A stretch of DNA of 64,000 bases from the NCBI RefSeq assembly GCF_022869825.1, contig NZ_CP094971.1, forward strand, positions 249,501 to 313,500. Reading direction: 5' to 3'. Below, piece by piece: positions 8,839 through 17,695 of the stretch. The translations under genes and the position numbers were made by a program. Source of the DNA: Clostridium sp. BJN0001 (GTDB lineage Bacteria > Bacillota > Clostridia > Clostridiales > Clostridiaceae). How positions within the stretch are numbered: the first letter of the stretch is position 1; the number at the start of each line of letters is the position of its first letter. Below the pieces are notes generated by a model that saw nothing but the letters and a program-made list of their open reading frames with translations, made no database searches and was not told the DNA's origin.

Positions 8839-8982
8839 ACCAAAAAGACAACTGGTTTAGTTTTATAAATTAAATATATAAAAAAGGATGATGCTTTAAA
8901 ATATAAGAATATCTCATGTTTGGTAGTTACATTAAGTTGGCTAAACTTTCATTTTATAAATATGAAATGGAGGTAATTCGAA

Positions 8983-10863
8983 ATGAATTATGAAAAAATG
9001 GCAAAGGAAATTTTAAAGGCAGTAGGCGGAGAAAAAAATATAAATTCTGTAGTTCACTGTTCTACAAGATTAAGATTCACATTGAATTCAGAATCAAAAG
9101 CTGATGACAATAAAGTAAAATCAATTAAAGGCGTATTATCGCTTGTAAAAAAAGGTGGACAGTATCAGCTTGTAATTGGAAGTGATGTAGATAAGGTATA
9201 CAAAGAACTTGCAAATATAACTAATATTGATATGGCAAAAAGTTCAAAAGGGAATGAAAATAAAGAAAAACAAGGAATTGTGAATAGAGTTTTAGCAGTT
9301 ATTACAGGTTCAATAGCACCTATGATTCCTATACTTGCAGGAGCAGGAATGGGAAAAGTACTTCTTTTAGTACTCAACCTTATTGGAATTTTAGATAAAT
9401 CTTCACAGACATATATTATGCTTAAACTTATTTTTGATAGTGGATTCTATTTTATGCCTGTATTTGTAGCTTTTTCTGCAGCGAAAATATTTGGATGTAA
9501 TAGATACCTTGCTGCATTTATATCTCTTTCAATGCTTCATCCAGATTGGACAAAATTAGTTTCTGCTGGGAATGCGGTGTATTTTTTTGGAATAAGTATA
9601 CCACTTGTAAAATATTCTTCACAGCTTGTTACTGCTCTTTTGCTTGTATGGGTTATGTCTTATATAGAAAAATATGTTTATAAGTATGTTCCTGATATGA
9701 TAAAGGTATTTATGGCTCCATTGTTAGTTATGCTTATTACTGCACCTTTAGGATTTATGTTAATAGGTCCTGTAGGAAATTATATAGCACAAGTTGTTGC
9801 AAATATGGTTTTATTTATACAGCAGCATTTTGGCATCGTTGCAATTCCTATTTTAGCAGCTATATATCCATGGCTTGTATCTATAGGAATGCATAAAGCA
9901 TTAAGTCCTATATGTGTTATGCTTATAGAACAAAATGGTTACGATCCAGTTACACGTGTTATTGCATTATGCTCTAATATGTCACAGGCAGCAGCTTCAC
10001 TTGCTGTATCTATAAGAACAAAGAATAAAGAATTTAGACAGATCGCTTTTTCATCAAGTATAACTGCGTTTTTAGGTGGAATTACTGAACCTGCAATGTA
10101 TGGTGTAACTTTAAAGCTTAAAAAACCTATGTATGCATGTATGATAGGTGGAGCTTTTGGAGGCCTTTTTGCAGGAATAGTACAGTTAAAAGCTTATGTA
10201 TATGTAACACCAGGTCTTTTAAGTCTTCCAATGTGGGTAAGTGAGGGAAGCAAGGATATTATTTATGCATTAATTACATTAACTATATCGGCAGTAGTAA
10301 CATTTATAGCAACATTAATAATAGGTTTTGATGATCCTATTTCTGATGACGAAACAGAAGATATAAAGTTAGAAAAATCTGATAATGAAGAAAAACAAAT
10401 CAAAGAAAATGAAGAAGGACATGTTTTGTATGCACCAGTTGAAGGAAAGACAATTCCATTAAGTGAAGTAAATGATTCTACTTTTTCAAGTGGAATAATG
10501 GGAAAAGGAATAGCTGTAATGCCATCATTAGGGAAGGTTTATGCACCTGGAGATGGGGTGGTTGAAGCTTGCTTTAAAACAGGACATGCAATTGCAGTTT
10601 CGGTTGAAGGAGTAGAAGTTTTAATACATGTAGGTATTGATACTGTATCTTTAGAAGGAAAGTATTTTAAAAGTTTAGTATCTCAAGGCCAGAAAGTAAA
10701 AAAAGGAGATCCTCTTTTAGAATTTGATTTAGATAAGATAAAGAAGGCGGGATATGATGTTACAACAATGATAATTGTTACAAATAGTTCTAATTACGCA
10801 GATGTTAAAATAGAAGATAAAGATAATATAAAAAAAGATAATGTGATATTTACAGTAAGATAA
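8983..10863 (+). CDS. bglP: Beta-glucoside-type PTS transporter, EIIBCA
   Basis: The 626-residue permease has EIIB at residues 1-80 with phosphorylatable Cys26 in VVHCSTRLRF, a roughly 340-residue EIIC membrane domain (GITEPAMYGVTLKLKKP is the conserved loop) and a C-terminal EIIA domain (from about 485) with the active His at about 549 in VLIHVGIDTV. It imports and phosphorylates a sugar, probably a beta-glucoside. The sugar cannot be fixed because no phospho-glycosidase gene follows. A PHP-domain gene lies 12 bases downstream. GGAGG precedes the ATG. Confidence 0.93.
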   Translation: MNYEKMAKEILKAVGGEKNINSVVHCSTRLRFTLNSESKADDNKVKSIKGVLSLVKKGGQYQLVIGSDVDKVYKELANITNIDMAKSSKGNENKEKQGIVNRVLAVITGSIAPMIPILAGAGMGKVLLLVLNLIGILDKSSQTYIMLKLIFDSGFYFMPVFVAFSAAKIFGCNRYLAAFISLSMLHPDWTKLVSAGNAVYFFGISIPLVKYSSQLVTALLLVWVMSYIEKYVYKYVPDMIKVFMAPLLVMLITAPLGFMLIGPVGNYIAQVVANMVLFIQQHFGIVAIPILAAIYPWLVSIGMHKALSPICVMLIEQNGYDPVTRVIALCSNMSQAAASLAVSIRTKNKEFRQIAFSSSITAFLGGITEPAMYGVTLKLKKPMYACMIGGAFGGLFAGIVQLKAYVYVTPGLLSLPMWVSEGSKDIIYALITLTISAVVTFIATLIIGFDDPISDDETEDIKLEKSDNEEKQIKENEEGHVLYAPVEGKTIPLSEVNDSTFSSGIMGKGIAVMPSLGKVYAPGDGVVEACFKTGHAIAVSVEGVEVLIHVGIDTVSLEGKYFKSLVSQGQKVKKGDPLLEFDLDKIKKAGYDVTTMIIVTNSSNYADVKIEDKDNIKKDNVIFTVR

Positions 10864-10875
10864 GGAGGCTTTAAA

Positions 10876-11715
10876 GTGATTTATGCAGATTTACATGTTC
10901 ATACTAATCATAGTGATGGTATATGTGAAATATCAGATGTACTTAAAAGAGCAAAAAATAATGGAATAAAAGCAATAGCAATTACTGATCATGATACAGT
11001 GGATCAGTTTGATGATGTTAAGAAAATAGCAGACAAATTAGGAATTGAAGCTGTAAAAGGCGTAGAGATGAGCTGTTATGATTTTGATACTTATAAAAAG
11101 GTTCATGTTGTTGGGTTATGGCTTAACAAAGATACAAATAATATAAAAAAGCTTTGTGATAAAACTCTTTCGTGCAGAAATGAATATCATAAGCAGCTTA
11201 TACAAAAGCTGAAAGAAAAAGGTTACGATATTACATATAACGATGCTAAGAAATTTTCAAAGTACAGTATAGTATTTAAGATGAATATTTTTCAAGCATT
11301 AAAAGAAAAATATCCATCTGAAATGACAAAAGAAAGATATCGTGAACTTTTTGCATCAAAGACAAGCAGAGAAACTGATTTAAAAATGGGATACATTGAT
11401 GTAAAAGATGGAATAAATGCAATAAGAAAAGATGGGGGAGTTTCGATAATTGCTCATCCATGTGAATATGATAATTATAATGAAATAGAGAAATACATAT
11501 CATATGGTCTTCAAGGAATTGAAATAAACCATTCAAAGATGAAAGAAATAGATTTTAAGAAAACATTAGATTTTGCAGACAGATTTAATCTTTTAAGAAG
11601 TGGTGGAAGTGATTTTCATGATCCTACAATAATTCAGTTTGGAAAATTTGGGCTTACAGAAGATCAGTACAATAATCTAAAAGAAAAAGTTATAAAATAT
11701 AAAGCTCTCAACTAA
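10876..11715 (+). CDS. PHP-domain metal-dependent phosphatase
   Basis: The 279-residue protein starts IYADLHVHTNHSDG, followed by AIAITDHDTVDQF, GVEMSCYD, IIAHPCEY and GGSDFHDP, the metal-binding motifs of the PHP family. It is closest in layout to YciV/RNase AM-like proteins that act on 3',5'-nucleoside bisphosphates or RNA 5' ends. GTG start with AAGGAGG upstream. It takes the place usually held by a phospho-beta-glucosidase in such PTS operons, and a terminator follows. A sugar-phosphate role is possible but unproved. Confidence 0.85.
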   Translation: MIYADLHVHTNHSDGICEISDVLKRAKNNGIKAIAITDHDTVDQFDDVKKIADKLGIEAVKGVEMSCYDFDTYKKVHVVGLWLNKDTNNIKKLCDKTLSCRNEYHKQLIQKLKEKGYDITYNDAKKFSKYSIVFKMNIFQALKEKYPSEMTKERYRELFASKTSRETDLKMGYIDVKDGINAIRKDGGVSIIAHPCEYDNYNEIEKYISYGLQGIEINHSKMKEIDFKKTLDFADRFNLLRSGGSDFHDPTIIQFGKFGLTEDQYNNLKEKVIKYKALN

Positions 11716-11730
11716 AACTCTTAATATATA

Positions 11731-11775
11731 AAAAACTGTCATAATAGAAACTAATATTATGGCAGTTTTTCTATA
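11731..11775 (+). terminator. Intrinsic terminator of the PTS operon
   Basis: AAAAACTGTCATAATA pairs with TATTATGGCAGTTTTT, followed by a short T-rich tract. Confidence 0.9.
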
Positions 11776-11853
11776 TAGAAAATAATTTAAGAAAATAGTA
11801 TAATAAAAAGATATATTAATAATGTAAATTTATAAGAAATTGGGGCTATAAAA

Positions 11854-12696
11854 ATGGATAAACTAGCAATACTTGGACCAAAAGGGACGTTCAGCGATTG
11901 TGCAGCGAAGGAGTTTTTAAAAGAATGTAATCTTAAGATGAAAAAGATATATTTTTCAAGTATAGATGATGCATTTCATTCAGTAGGAAACGAATGTGAG
12001 TATGGAATAATACCTATTGAGAATACTCTAGATGGATTTGTACAAAGAACACTTGATCTGCTTCTTGAAATGGATGTTACAATACTTACAGAAATAAAAA
12101 TACCAATTAAGTTTTCACTTATGGCTAATGTGAATAAAATAAGTGAGCTTAAAAAGTTATACGTTCAGTTTAAATCAAGTGGACAGTGCAGAAAGTTTAC
12201 TGATACTTTAAACGGCGTAAGCATTATAACAACAGAGAGCAATATGGAATCATATTATAAGCTTAAAGCAGGGATTGAAGGAGATGGGGCGATAGTTCCT
12301 GCACATATTTGTGATTCTGAAATATCATATGTGGATAAAAATGTTACAGATGCAGATGAAAACTATACACGATTTATAATTATAAAAGCTAATAAAGAGT
12401 TTAAATGGAGAGAATATGAAGACAAATCAAATATAAAAATTCCTCTTTATATTTTACCAAAGAGTGATAAGCCTGGTATGCTTTTTGAGATATTAAAAGG
12501 ATTTAGCGATAATCAGATAAATCTTGTCTCAATAATGTCAAGACCTACTAAAAAGCAGATGGGTACATATAATTTTTATATAGAAATTGATACATCTTCA
12601 ACAAAGTTTGAAAAAATAAAAGCTACAGTAATGGAGCTTAATAAAAAATATAAAATAAAAATTCTTGGAAACTATCAAGTAAAAAATGTTTTATAA
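11854..12696 (+). CDS. pheA: Prephenate dehydratase
   Basis: The 280-residue monofunctional enzyme converts prephenate to phenylpyruvate in phenylalanine synthesis. The catalytic domain shows LGPKGTFSD, IIPIENTLDG and YTRFIII with the essential Thr-Arg-Phe (about residue 171). The C-terminal ACT domain (about 195-275) has GMLFEILKGFSDNQINLVSI and SRPTKKQMGTYNFYIEID. The usual ESRP signature tied to phenylalanine binding reads MSRP here, and GALV reads GMLF, so feedback control may differ. It stands alone between two terminator- or riboswitch-bounded units. Confidence 0.92.
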   Translation: MDKLAILGPKGTFSDCAAKEFLKECNLKMKKIYFSSIDDAFHSVGNECEYGIIPIENTLDGFVQRTLDLLLEMDVTILTEIKIPIKFSLMANVNKISELKKLYVQFKSSGQCRKFTDTLNGVSIITTESNMESYYKLKAGIEGDGAIVPAHICDSEISYVDKNVTDADENYTRFIIIKANKEFKWREYEDKSNIKIPLYILPKSDKPGMLFEILKGFSDNQINLVSIMSRPTKKQMGTYNFYIEIDTSSTKFEKIKATVMELNKKYKIKILGNYQVKNVL

Positions 12697-12753
12697 GGTA
12701 ATATATAATTCTAGAAAAATTTTATACTTAAAAGAAGGAAGGATAAAAAAAGT

Positions 12754-13779
12754 ATGAATTATGAAGAAGTTTTAAAAAATGCATCAACATGTATGGGAGA
12801 TTACTGCAAAGCATGTCCAGAGTGCAATGGAAGAGCCTGCAAAAATCATATGCCAGGTCCTGGTTCAAGAGGAGCAAAAACTACCATAGCTATGAGAAAT
12901 TATGATGGATGGAAAAATATTTTTGTAAAGCTTGATACTTTAAATGAAATGAAAGATGTAGACACAACTTTAAATATATTTGGAAAGACATTTAAATATC
13001 CGATATTTGCAGGTCCTGTTGGAGCTGTAAATCTTCATTATGGAGATAAATATGATGATGTCAAGTATAATGATATATTAGTATCTGCATGTGCAGAAGA
13101 AAAAATTGCAGCATTTACAGGAGATGGTACAAACCCTGATGTAATGAAAGCTGCATCAAAAGCTATAAAAAGAAATAACGGAATTGGAATACCAACAATA
13201 AAACCATGGAATATTGATGTTATAAAAGAAAAAATGGAACTTGCAAAATGTTCAGGAGCATTTGCTTATGCTATGGATATTGATGCTGCAGGACTTCCAT
13301 TTCTAAAGAATCTTACTCCAAAAGCAGGAAGTAAGTCAGTAGATGAAATGAAGGAAATAATAAAGCTTTCAAAAGTGCCTTTTATAATTAAGGGAATAAT
13401 GACAGTAAAAGGAGCTTTAAAAGCAAAAGAAGCTGGAGCAGCAGGAATTATAGTTTCAAACCATGGTGGAAGAGTTTTAGATGGATGTCCTGCAACTGCA
13501 GATGTGCTAGAAGATATTGTATCAGCTGTTAAAGATGATTCTTTTAAAATATTTGTAGATGGTGGAATACGTTCAGGCAATGATGTATTTAAAGCTCTTG
13601 CAATGGGTGCAGATGCTGTTTTAATTGCAAGACCATTTGTAACTGCTGTCTATGGCGGTGCAGAAGAGGGAGTTAAAGCTTATATTAAAAAAATATCAGC
13701 AGAATTAAGAGATACAATGGAAATGTGTGGAGCTTTCAGCTTAGAGGAAATAACTTCTGATATGATTTCACAATATTAA
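12754..13779 (+). CDS. FMN-dependent alpha-hydroxy-acid oxidizing protein
   Basis: The 341-residue protein is a TIM-barrel FMN enzyme of the lactate oxidase/glycolate oxidase/L-lactate dehydrogenase family: PIFAGPVGAVNL, FIIKGIMTVKGALKAKEAGA, the catalytic IIVSNHGGRVLDG and the phosphate-binding FVDGGIRSG and GADAVLIARP. Unlike classic members it begins with five Cys (13, 18, 21, 24, 29) in a CxxCxxC-like cluster that could hold metal or disulfides. GAAGGAAGGA precedes the ATG. The substrate is unknown. The FMN riboswitch unit starts about 80 bases downstream. Confidence 0.85.
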   Translation: MNYEEVLKNASTCMGDYCKACPECNGRACKNHMPGPGSRGAKTTIAMRNYDGWKNIFVKLDTLNEMKDVDTTLNIFGKTFKYPIFAGPVGAVNLHYGDKYDDVKYNDILVSACAEEKIAAFTGDGTNPDVMKAASKAIKRNNGIGIPTIKPWNIDVIKEKMELAKCSGAFAYAMDIDAAGLPFLKNLTPKAGSKSVDEMKEIIKLSKVPFIIKGIMTVKGALKAKEAGAAGIIVSNHGGRVLDGCPATADVLEDIVSAVKDDSFKIFVDGGIRSGNDVFKALAMGADAVLIARPFVTAVYGGAEEGVKAYIKKISAELRDTMEMCGAFSLEEITSDMISQY

Positions 13780-13809
13780 TTTTTGATAAATTATAAAATT
13801 TGAAAGATG

Positions 13810-13837
13810 TTGACAAGAAATTAAATAATGATATAAT
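13810..13837 (+). promoter_or_regulatory. Sigma-A-type promoter of the riboflavin operon
   Basis: TTGACA (13810-13815) and TATAAT (13832-13837) are both perfect, with a 16-base spacer, just upstream of the FMN riboswitch. Confidence 0.9.
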
Positions 13838-13856
13838 TAGAATAAATTTAATAGTA

Positions 13857-13965
13857 ATCTTCGGGGCAGGGTGAAATTCCCTACCGGTGGTAAAGCCCAC
13901 GAGCTATTTTTAGCATGATTCGGTGAAATTCCGAGGCCGACAGTAAAGTCTGGATGAAAGAAGAT
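13857..13965 (+). ncRNA. FMN riboswitch (RFN element)
   Basis: The conserved RFN segments are in order: ATCTTCGGGGCAGGGTGAAA, TACCGGTGGTAAAGCCCACG, GATTCGGTGAAATTCCGAGG, CCGACAGTAAAGTCTGGATG and the closing AAGAAGAT that pairs with the 5' ATCTTC. It binds FMN and, in Firmicutes, terminates transcription of rib genes. A terminator follows 30 bases later. Confidence 0.97.
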
Positions 13966-13994
13966 AGAATAAATAGTTTTATTTATGTATATTC

Positions 13995-14029
13995 TGCTCT
14001 GAAATGTTAATCATTTCAGAGCTTTTTTG
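13995..14029 (+). terminator. FMN riboswitch terminator
   Basis: GCTCTGAAATG pairs with CATTTCAGAGC over a short loop, followed by TTTTTT. This is the likely expression-platform terminator. Confidence 0.92.
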
Positions 14030-14062
14030 TAAATAAAAATATTTTTATTTGTGTATTTTATA

Positions 14063-14094
14063 TGCCCTGAATTTTAAATTCAGGGTATTTTTTT
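14063..14094 (+). terminator. Second hairpin in the rib leader
   Basis: CCCTGAATTT and AAATTCAGGG form a compact hairpin followed by TATTTTTTT, directly before the ribD ribosome site. It is a second terminator-like structure in tandem with the one at 13995. Confidence 0.75.
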
Positions 14095-14111
14095 ATGGAG
14101 GTGTAGAAAAT

Positions 14112-15212
14112 TTGGATGATAAATATTATATGAATATGGCACTTGAACTTGCAAAAAAAGGAGTAGGACGTGTAAATCCTAATCCACTTGTTGGAACAGT
14201 TATTGTAAAAAACGGAAAAGTTATAGGTAAGGGATACCATGAGAAATATGGAGAGCTTCATGCAGAACGTAATGCAATAAAGAGTCTTACTGAAAGTGCA
14301 GAAGGTTCTACAATGTATGTAACACTTGAACCATGCTGCCACTATGGGAAAACACCTCCATGTACAGAGGCTATTTTAGAGAACAAAATAAAAAAAGTAG
14401 TAATAGGTTCTGATGATCCAAATGTTTTAGTTAGAGGAAAAGGGATAGCATATATTAAAGCGCATGGGGTAGAAGTTGTAAAAGGAGTAATGAAAGAGGA
14501 ATGTGATGAAATAAATAAAATCTTTTTCCATTACATAATTAATAAAACTCCATACGTTATGATGAAATATGCAATGACTATGGATGGAAAAATTGCATGT
14601 GTAACTGGAGAATCAAAATGGATTTCAGGGGAAGAATCAAGGCTTGATGTGATGAACGACAGAAACAGATTTAAAGCGATAATGGTAGGAGTTAATACTG
14701 TTATTAAAGATAATCCAAACCTTACATGCAGACTTTCAGGTGGTGTAAATCCTATACGAATAATCTGTGATACGAATTTAAAAACTCCTCTTAACTGTAA
14801 TATTTCAGATACTGCAAAAGATATAGAAACAATAATTGCTACATGCTGCATAGATGATAAAAAAATAGAGAAATATAGAAATAAAGGTTTGGAAATTCTT
14901 AAAGTTAAAAAGAAGGATGGTCATACTGATTTAAAAGATCTTATGATAAAACTTGGAGAAAAAAAGATAGACAGTTTAATCCTTGAAGGAGGAGCAGAAC
15001 TTAATTATTCAGCTCTAGAAGCTAAAATTGTAAAAAAAATAAAGGTTTATATTGCACCTAAGATATTTGGTGGAAAAGATGCTAAATCGGCAGTTGCAGG
15101 TGAAGGCGTATCTTATCCATCTTGTGCATTTATGTTTTCTAATTCAAAATTTAAGAAAATTGGAGAAGATATTGTAATAGAAAGTGAGGCAAAATCTTGT
15201 TTACAGGAATAA
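14112..15212 (+). CDS. ribD: Bifunctional diaminohydroxyphosphoribosylaminopyrimidine deaminase / 5-amino-6-(5-phosphoribosylamino)uracil reductase
   Basis: The 366-residue enzyme performs the second and third steps of riboflavin synthesis. The N-terminal deaminase has the zinc motifs HAERNAI and EPCCHYGKTPPCTEAI; the C-terminal reductase shows MMKYAMTMDGKIA, SKWISGEESR, MVGVNTVIKDNPNLTCR and LILEGGAELN. The start is the TTG at 14112, 8 bases after GGAGGTG; an upstream in-frame ATG at 14062 lies inside the terminator hairpin. It overlaps ribE by 16 bases and is controlled by the FMN riboswitch. Confidence 0.96.
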   Translation: MDDKYYMNMALELAKKGVGRVNPNPLVGTVIVKNGKVIGKGYHEKYGELHAERNAIKSLTESAEGSTMYVTLEPCCHYGKTPPCTEAILENKIKKVVIGSDDPNVLVRGKGIAYIKAHGVEVVKGVMKEECDEINKIFFHYIINKTPYVMMKYAMTMDGKIACVTGESKWISGEESRLDVMNDRNRFKAIMVGVNTVIKDNPNLTCRLSGGVNPIRIICDTNLKTPLNCNISDTAKDIETIIATCCIDDKKIEKYRNKGLEILKVKKKDGHTDLKDLMIKLGEKKIDSLILEGGAELNYSALEAKIVKKIKVYIAPKIFGGKDAKSAVAGEGVSYPSCAFMFSNSKFKKIGEDIVIESEAKSCLQE

Positions 15213-15835
15213 TAGAAGAAGTAGGAACTATGAAAAAAATAAATAGAAGTTCGTATTTATCGTCAGTTGTGATAAAAGCAGATGAGATTCTTAAAGACAT
15301 ACATATAGGTGACAGTATTGCAGTAAATGGAGTATGTCTTACAGTAATAAAATATGATAATTCCTATTTTGAAGCTGATGTTATGAATGAAACTTTTAAA
15401 AGGTCTACTATAAATAGATTAAAAAGCGGTGACAAAGTAAATCTTGAAAGAGCTATGAAAATAGATAGAAGATTTGGAGGTCATATCGTATATGGTCATG
15501 TTGATGGAACTGGGATTATTAAGAATATAAAAAAAGATGACAATGCAGTTATTTATACGATACAGGCAGATAAATCAATACTTAAATACATAATAGAAAA
15601 AGGATCTGTTGCTATAGATGGAATAAGTCTTACAGTTGTAGATGTTAATGACAAAGAGTTTAAAGTTTCAATTATTCCACACAGCAAGGAAGAGACTACT
15701 TTCAAATATAGAAATATAGGAGATAGTGTAAACATTGAAAATGACTGTATAGGAAAATATATTGAAAAATTACTATTTTCTAAGGATAAAGAAAAGGGAC
15801 TTACAGAAGGATTTTTAAAAAAATTTGGATACTAG
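15197..15835 (+). CDS. ribE: Riboflavin synthase, alpha chain
   Basis: The 212-residue protein has the two lumazine-binding repeats: [22 protein letters not shown] and [12 protein letters not shown], then [15 protein letters not shown] and [11 protein letters not shown]. It makes riboflavin from two 6,7-dimethyl-8-ribityllumazine molecules. The TTG start is inside the ribD end; MFTGI is the invariant family N-terminus and GTGAGG lies upstream. Second gene of the FMN-controlled operon. Confidence 0.96.
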   Translation: MFTGIIEEVGTMKKINRSSYLSSVVIKADEILKDIHIGDSIAVNGVCLTVIKYDNSYFEADVMNETFKRSTINRLKSGDKVNLERAMKIDRRFGGHIVYGHVDGTGIIKNIKKDDNAVIYTIQADKSILKYIIEKGSVAIDGISLTVVDVNDKEFKVSIIPHSKEETTFKYRNIGDSVNIENDCIGKYIEKLLFSKDKEKGLTEGFLKKFGY

Positions 15836-15846
15836 GAGGATTGATT

Positions 15847-17046
15847 ATGTTTGAATATAACACAATTGAAGATACTATTAATGATTTAAAAGCTGGAAAA
15901 CTTATAATGGTTACAGATGATCAGGATAGGGAAAATGAAGGAGATTTAATCTGCGCAGCAGAATTTGCGACTACATATAATGTTAATTTTATGGCTAAAT
16001 ATGCAAAAGGACTTATATGTATGCCTATGGGAGATGAGCTTGCTAAAAAGCTTAATTTAGATCAGATGGTTTCAAATAATACTGATAATCATGAAACTGC
16101 ATTTACGGTTTCAATTGATTATAAAGATACAACAACAGGAATTTCAGCAGTTGAAAGAGGACTTACCGCTAGAAAATGTGTAGAAGATAACATAAAACCT
16201 GAAGATTTTAGAAGACCTGGTCACATGTTTCCTCTTAAAGCAAAGAAATTTGGAGTTTTAGAGAGAAATGGTCACACAGAGGCAACAGTTGATATGATGC
16301 GTATTGCAAATCTTAAGGAATGTGGTTTATGCTGTGAGATTATGAATGAAGACGGAAGCATGATGAGAAAAGACGATCTTATTGAATTTGCAAAGAAGTG
16401 GAATATTAAATTTACAACAATAAAAATGTTGCAGGATTATAGAAAGAAACATGAAAAATTCGTTGAGTGTACTTCTATAAGTGAGCTTCCAACTAAATAT
16501 GGTTATTTTAAAGCACACTGTTATGTAAATATAATGACAGGAGAACATCATGTAGCACTTGTTAAAGGTGATATTAAAGATGGAAAAGATGTTTTATGTA
16601 GAGTACATTCTGAATGCCTTACAGGAGATGTGTTTGGCTCTTTAAGATGTGACTGTGGAGAGCAACTTAAAAGTTCAATGATAAAAATAGAAGAGGAAGG
16701 AAGAGGAATTCTTCTTTATATGAGACAGGAAGGAAGAGGCATTGGTCTTGTAAATAAACTTAAAGCATATGCACTTCAAGATAAGGGCATGGATACTGTT
16801 GAGGCTAATGAAGCACTAGGATTTAAAGCAGATCTTCGTGAATATTATATTGGAGCTCAAATATTAGAAGATATGGGTGTAAAGACAATAAAACTTCTTA
16901 CAAATAACCCAGATAAAATATATCAGCTTTCAGATTTTGGAATGGAAATAGTTAAAAGAGTTCCTATAGAAATGAAACCTGAAAAGTATGATTCATTCTA
17001 TTTGGAAACTAAAAAAAATAAAATGGGACACATGTTAAATTATTAA
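15847..17046 (+). CDS. ribBA: 3,4-dihydroxy-2-butanone 4-phosphate synthase / GTP cyclohydrolase II
   Basis: The 399-residue bifunctional enzyme supplies both riboflavin precursors. The RibB half has [46 protein letters not shown] and [12 protein letters not shown]. The RibA half (about 205 on) has [21 protein letters not shown] with the zinc Cys and [23 protein letters not shown] 15847 lies 6 bases after TAGGAGGA; the in-frame TTG at 15841 directly abuts it. Third gene of the rib operon. Confidence 0.97.
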   Translation: MFEYNTIEDTINDLKAGKLIMVTDDQDRENEGDLICAAEFATTYNVNFMAKYAKGLICMPMGDELAKKLNLDQMVSNNTDNHETAFTVSIDYKDTTTGISAVERGLTARKCVEDNIKPEDFRRPGHMFPLKAKKFGVLERNGHTEATVDMMRIANLKECGLCCEIMNEDGSMMRKDDLIEFAKKWNIKFTTIKMLQDYRKKHEKFVECTSISELPTKYGYFKAHCYVNIMTGEHHVALVKGDIKDGKDVLCRVHSECLTGDVFGSLRCDCGEQLKSSMIKIEEEGRGILLYMRQEGRGIGLVNKLKAYALQDKGMDTVEANEALGFKADLREYYIGAQILEDMGVKTIKLLTNNPDKIYQLSDFGMEIVKRVPIEMKPEKYDSFYLETKKNKMGHMLNY

Positions 17047-17072
17047 TAAATAAGGAAAGAGGAGAAATAAAA

Positions 17073-17537
17073 ATGAATATATTTGAAGGAAAATTAGTAG
17101 CTAAGGAAATAAAAATAGGAATAGTTGTTGCACGTTTTAATGAGTTTATCACATCTAAATTATTATCTGGTGCAGTTGATGGATTAAAGCGTCATAATGT
17201 TTTAGATGATTCAATTGATGTTGCATGGGTGCCTGGAGCATTTGAAATTCCTCTTATAGCATCAAAAATGGCAAAAAGTAAAAAATATGATGCAGTAATC
17301 TGTCTTGGCGCAGTAATAAGAGGAACTACAAGCCATTATGATTATGTATGCAGCGAAGTTTCAAAAGGAATAGCATCAGTATCTCTTAGCTCAGATATAC
17401 CAGTTATGTTCGGAGTTTTAACAACTGATAATATAGAGCAGGCTATTGAAAGAGCTGGAAGTAAAGCTGGAAATAAGGGCTTTGAATGTGCAGAAGGTGC
17501 AATTGAGATGGTAAATCTTATAAACGAAATCAAATAA
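17073..17537 (+). CDS. ribH: 6,7-dimethyl-8-ribityllumazine synthase
   Basis: The 154-residue protein has [45 protein letters not shown] with the catalytic His, and [17 protein letters not shown]. It condenses the RibA- and RibB-derived products into lumazine, usually as a 60-mer or pentamer. GAGGAG precedes the ATG. Last gene of the operon; no clear terminator follows. Confidence 0.97.
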   Translation: MNIFEGKLVAKEIKIGIVVARFNEFITSKLLSGAVDGLKRHNVLDDSIDVAWVPGAFEIPLIASKMAKSKKYDAVICLGAVIRGTTSHYDYVCSEVSKGIASVSLSSDIPVMFGVLTTDNIEQAIERAGSKAGNKGFECAEGAIEMVNLINEIK

Positions 17538-17625
17538 TTACGACAAAATCATACATTATATAACATATAAGTATTTGTGTCATATACTCCAATGTTAAAA
17601 CTACGTAAAATAATTATTAAAAAGG

Positions 17626-17642
17626 TTAACATTGTGTTAAAA
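17626..17642 (+). promoter_or_regulatory. Possible PhoP-box direct repeats
   Basis: TTAACA (17626) and TTAAAA (17637) are 5 bases apart, the spacing of PHO-box hexamer repeats known in Bacillus. Further TTAAAA copies occur at 17595 and 17617. The gene downstream is a phosphate transporter. In AT-rich DNA this could be chance. Confidence 0.35.
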
Positions 17643-17695
17643 ATAATGTAAACTTAAATACGATAGAAAAATAAATATGCAAAGGAGAAAATGCA

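Noticed and set aside
8838..8982. A possible second RAT site (GGTAGTTACATTAAGTTGGC) between licT and bglP, with a weak AAACCA/TGGTTT hairpin.
   Set aside because: The match to the RAT consensus is partial and no terminator with a T-run overlaps it, so antitermination there cannot be supported.
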